A DNA stretch of 64,000 nucleotides, taken from contig CBDEVW010000004.1 of the NCBI GenBank assembly GCA_965243755.1, positions 62,001 to 126,000 of the forward strand. Reading direction: 5' to 3'. Below, in pieces: positions 63,741 to 64,000 of this stretch. This stretch comes from JANSWY01 sp965243755. GTDB taxonomy: Bacteria; Bacteroidota; Bacteroidia; Cytophagales; Cyclobacteriaceae. Each line of letters opens with the position of its first letter. Position 1 is the first letter of the stretch. Both the position numbers and the translations under genes were made by a program. Under the pieces are notes generated by a model, which worked only from the letters and a program-made list of their open reading frames with translations, searched no databases and was not told the origin of the DNA.

Positions 63741-64000
63741 TCAATACCCCACATATTCTATTTGATCCCTGGTCATCAACATCATGAATTTGTGTGTATT
63801 TTCAGGACCTCTGGGAAGTTTGAGGATCTTTTGAAATTCTGGTTCCTGTTGAGCTGTTGGTTTTACATTTGGACTGTTTTTCATCTTTTTATAGGCAAAG
63901 TCAACCCAGGTGGAAATCGATTCCTCCGAATAACTCTGAATATAAAATGCAACAAGTTCTGCTTTACTGTAACCTTCAATAGCGATAGGAATCCAATCAT
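63741..64000 (-). CDS. Truncated gene, unknown product (5' end missing)
   Basis: A leftward frame runs from the window edge to TGA at 63741-63743, showing the last 85 residues of a protein: helical and polar (YSKAELVAFYIQSYSEESIS, WVDFAYKKMKNSPNVKP), ending in DQIEYVGY. No domain is recognised in this part. It converges with the P450 gene. Confidence 0.6.
   Translation of the reverse strand, partial: DWIPIAIEGYSKAELVAFYIQSYSEESISTWVDFAYKKMKNSPNVKPTAQQEPEFQKILKLPRGPENTHKFMMLMTRDQIEYVGY

Overview
The window looks like a chromosome segment of a member of the Bacteroidota, most likely a marine or environmental Cytophagales-type bacterium. The reasons are moderately AT-rich DNA, almost no Shine-Dalgarno sequences, and several typical features: carboxypeptidase-regulatory-like (CPD) domains in front of a TonB receptor, ECF-sigma/FecR pairs with an STN-domain protein, a TPR+PD40 envelope protein, FtsX-type permeases of the two-core 800-residue kind, and RecQ with a C-terminal HTH domain. 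The genus cannot be fixed from this sequence. No rRNA, tRNA, CRISPR array, prophage or intact insertion sequence was found.

Layout. 1-8 kb: a truncated TPR/PD40 envelope protein, a STAS-like protein, a lysophospholipid acyltransferase, pirin, RecQ, exonuclease III and a class IV aminotransferase. 7.9-13 kb: a MarR regulator divergent from an RND/MMPL exporter, an outer-membrane lipoprotein-sorting-like protein and a small outer-membrane barrel, probably one envelope export operon. 13.6-22.8 kb: a sigma-54-type response regulator, a thioredoxin-fold lipoprotein lacking CXXC and a histidine kinase, divergent from two large FtsX-type permeases, with two perfect 15-bp palindromes between. 22.8-25.9 kb: a third FtsX-type permease with its PadR repressor and a 27-bp dyad. 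26-36.5 kb: mixed small genes, including a probable haloalkane dehalogenase, an orphan FecR protein and a single-HKD phospholipase D-like enzyme.

36.6-40.9 kb (locus A): four co-directional genes, namely a CPD protein, an ECF sigma factor, a FecR anti-sigma and an STN-CPD protein. The first and last share the same C-terminal domain, and no TonB barrel is encoded. 40.9-46.1 kb: alpha/beta hydrolase, glutamate-synthase-like flavoprotein, membrane acyltransferase, MsrB. 46.3-49.7 kb: a TonB-dependent receptor divergent from a Sel1-repeat protein, with a 22-bp-periodic repeat array between. 49.7-51.0 kb: a 1.3-kb stretch almost without genes. 52.3-55.9 kb (locus B): a second sigma/FecR/STN operon, in which the STN protein continues into about sixteen short Gln-Leu-Ala-Gly-type repeats in place of a barrel. 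This operon is closed in by inverted heptanucleotide repeats. 56.4-64 kb: DUF4407 protein, membrane class III nucleotide cyclase followed by a membrane AraC regulator, CPBP protease, YdeI-like protein, cytochrome P450 and a truncated gene.

The most novel-looking content is the pair of barrel-less sigma/FecR/STN loci, the heptad repeats bracketing one of them, and the 22-bp-periodic array. All functional statements rest on motif recognition by eye; no database search was possible.
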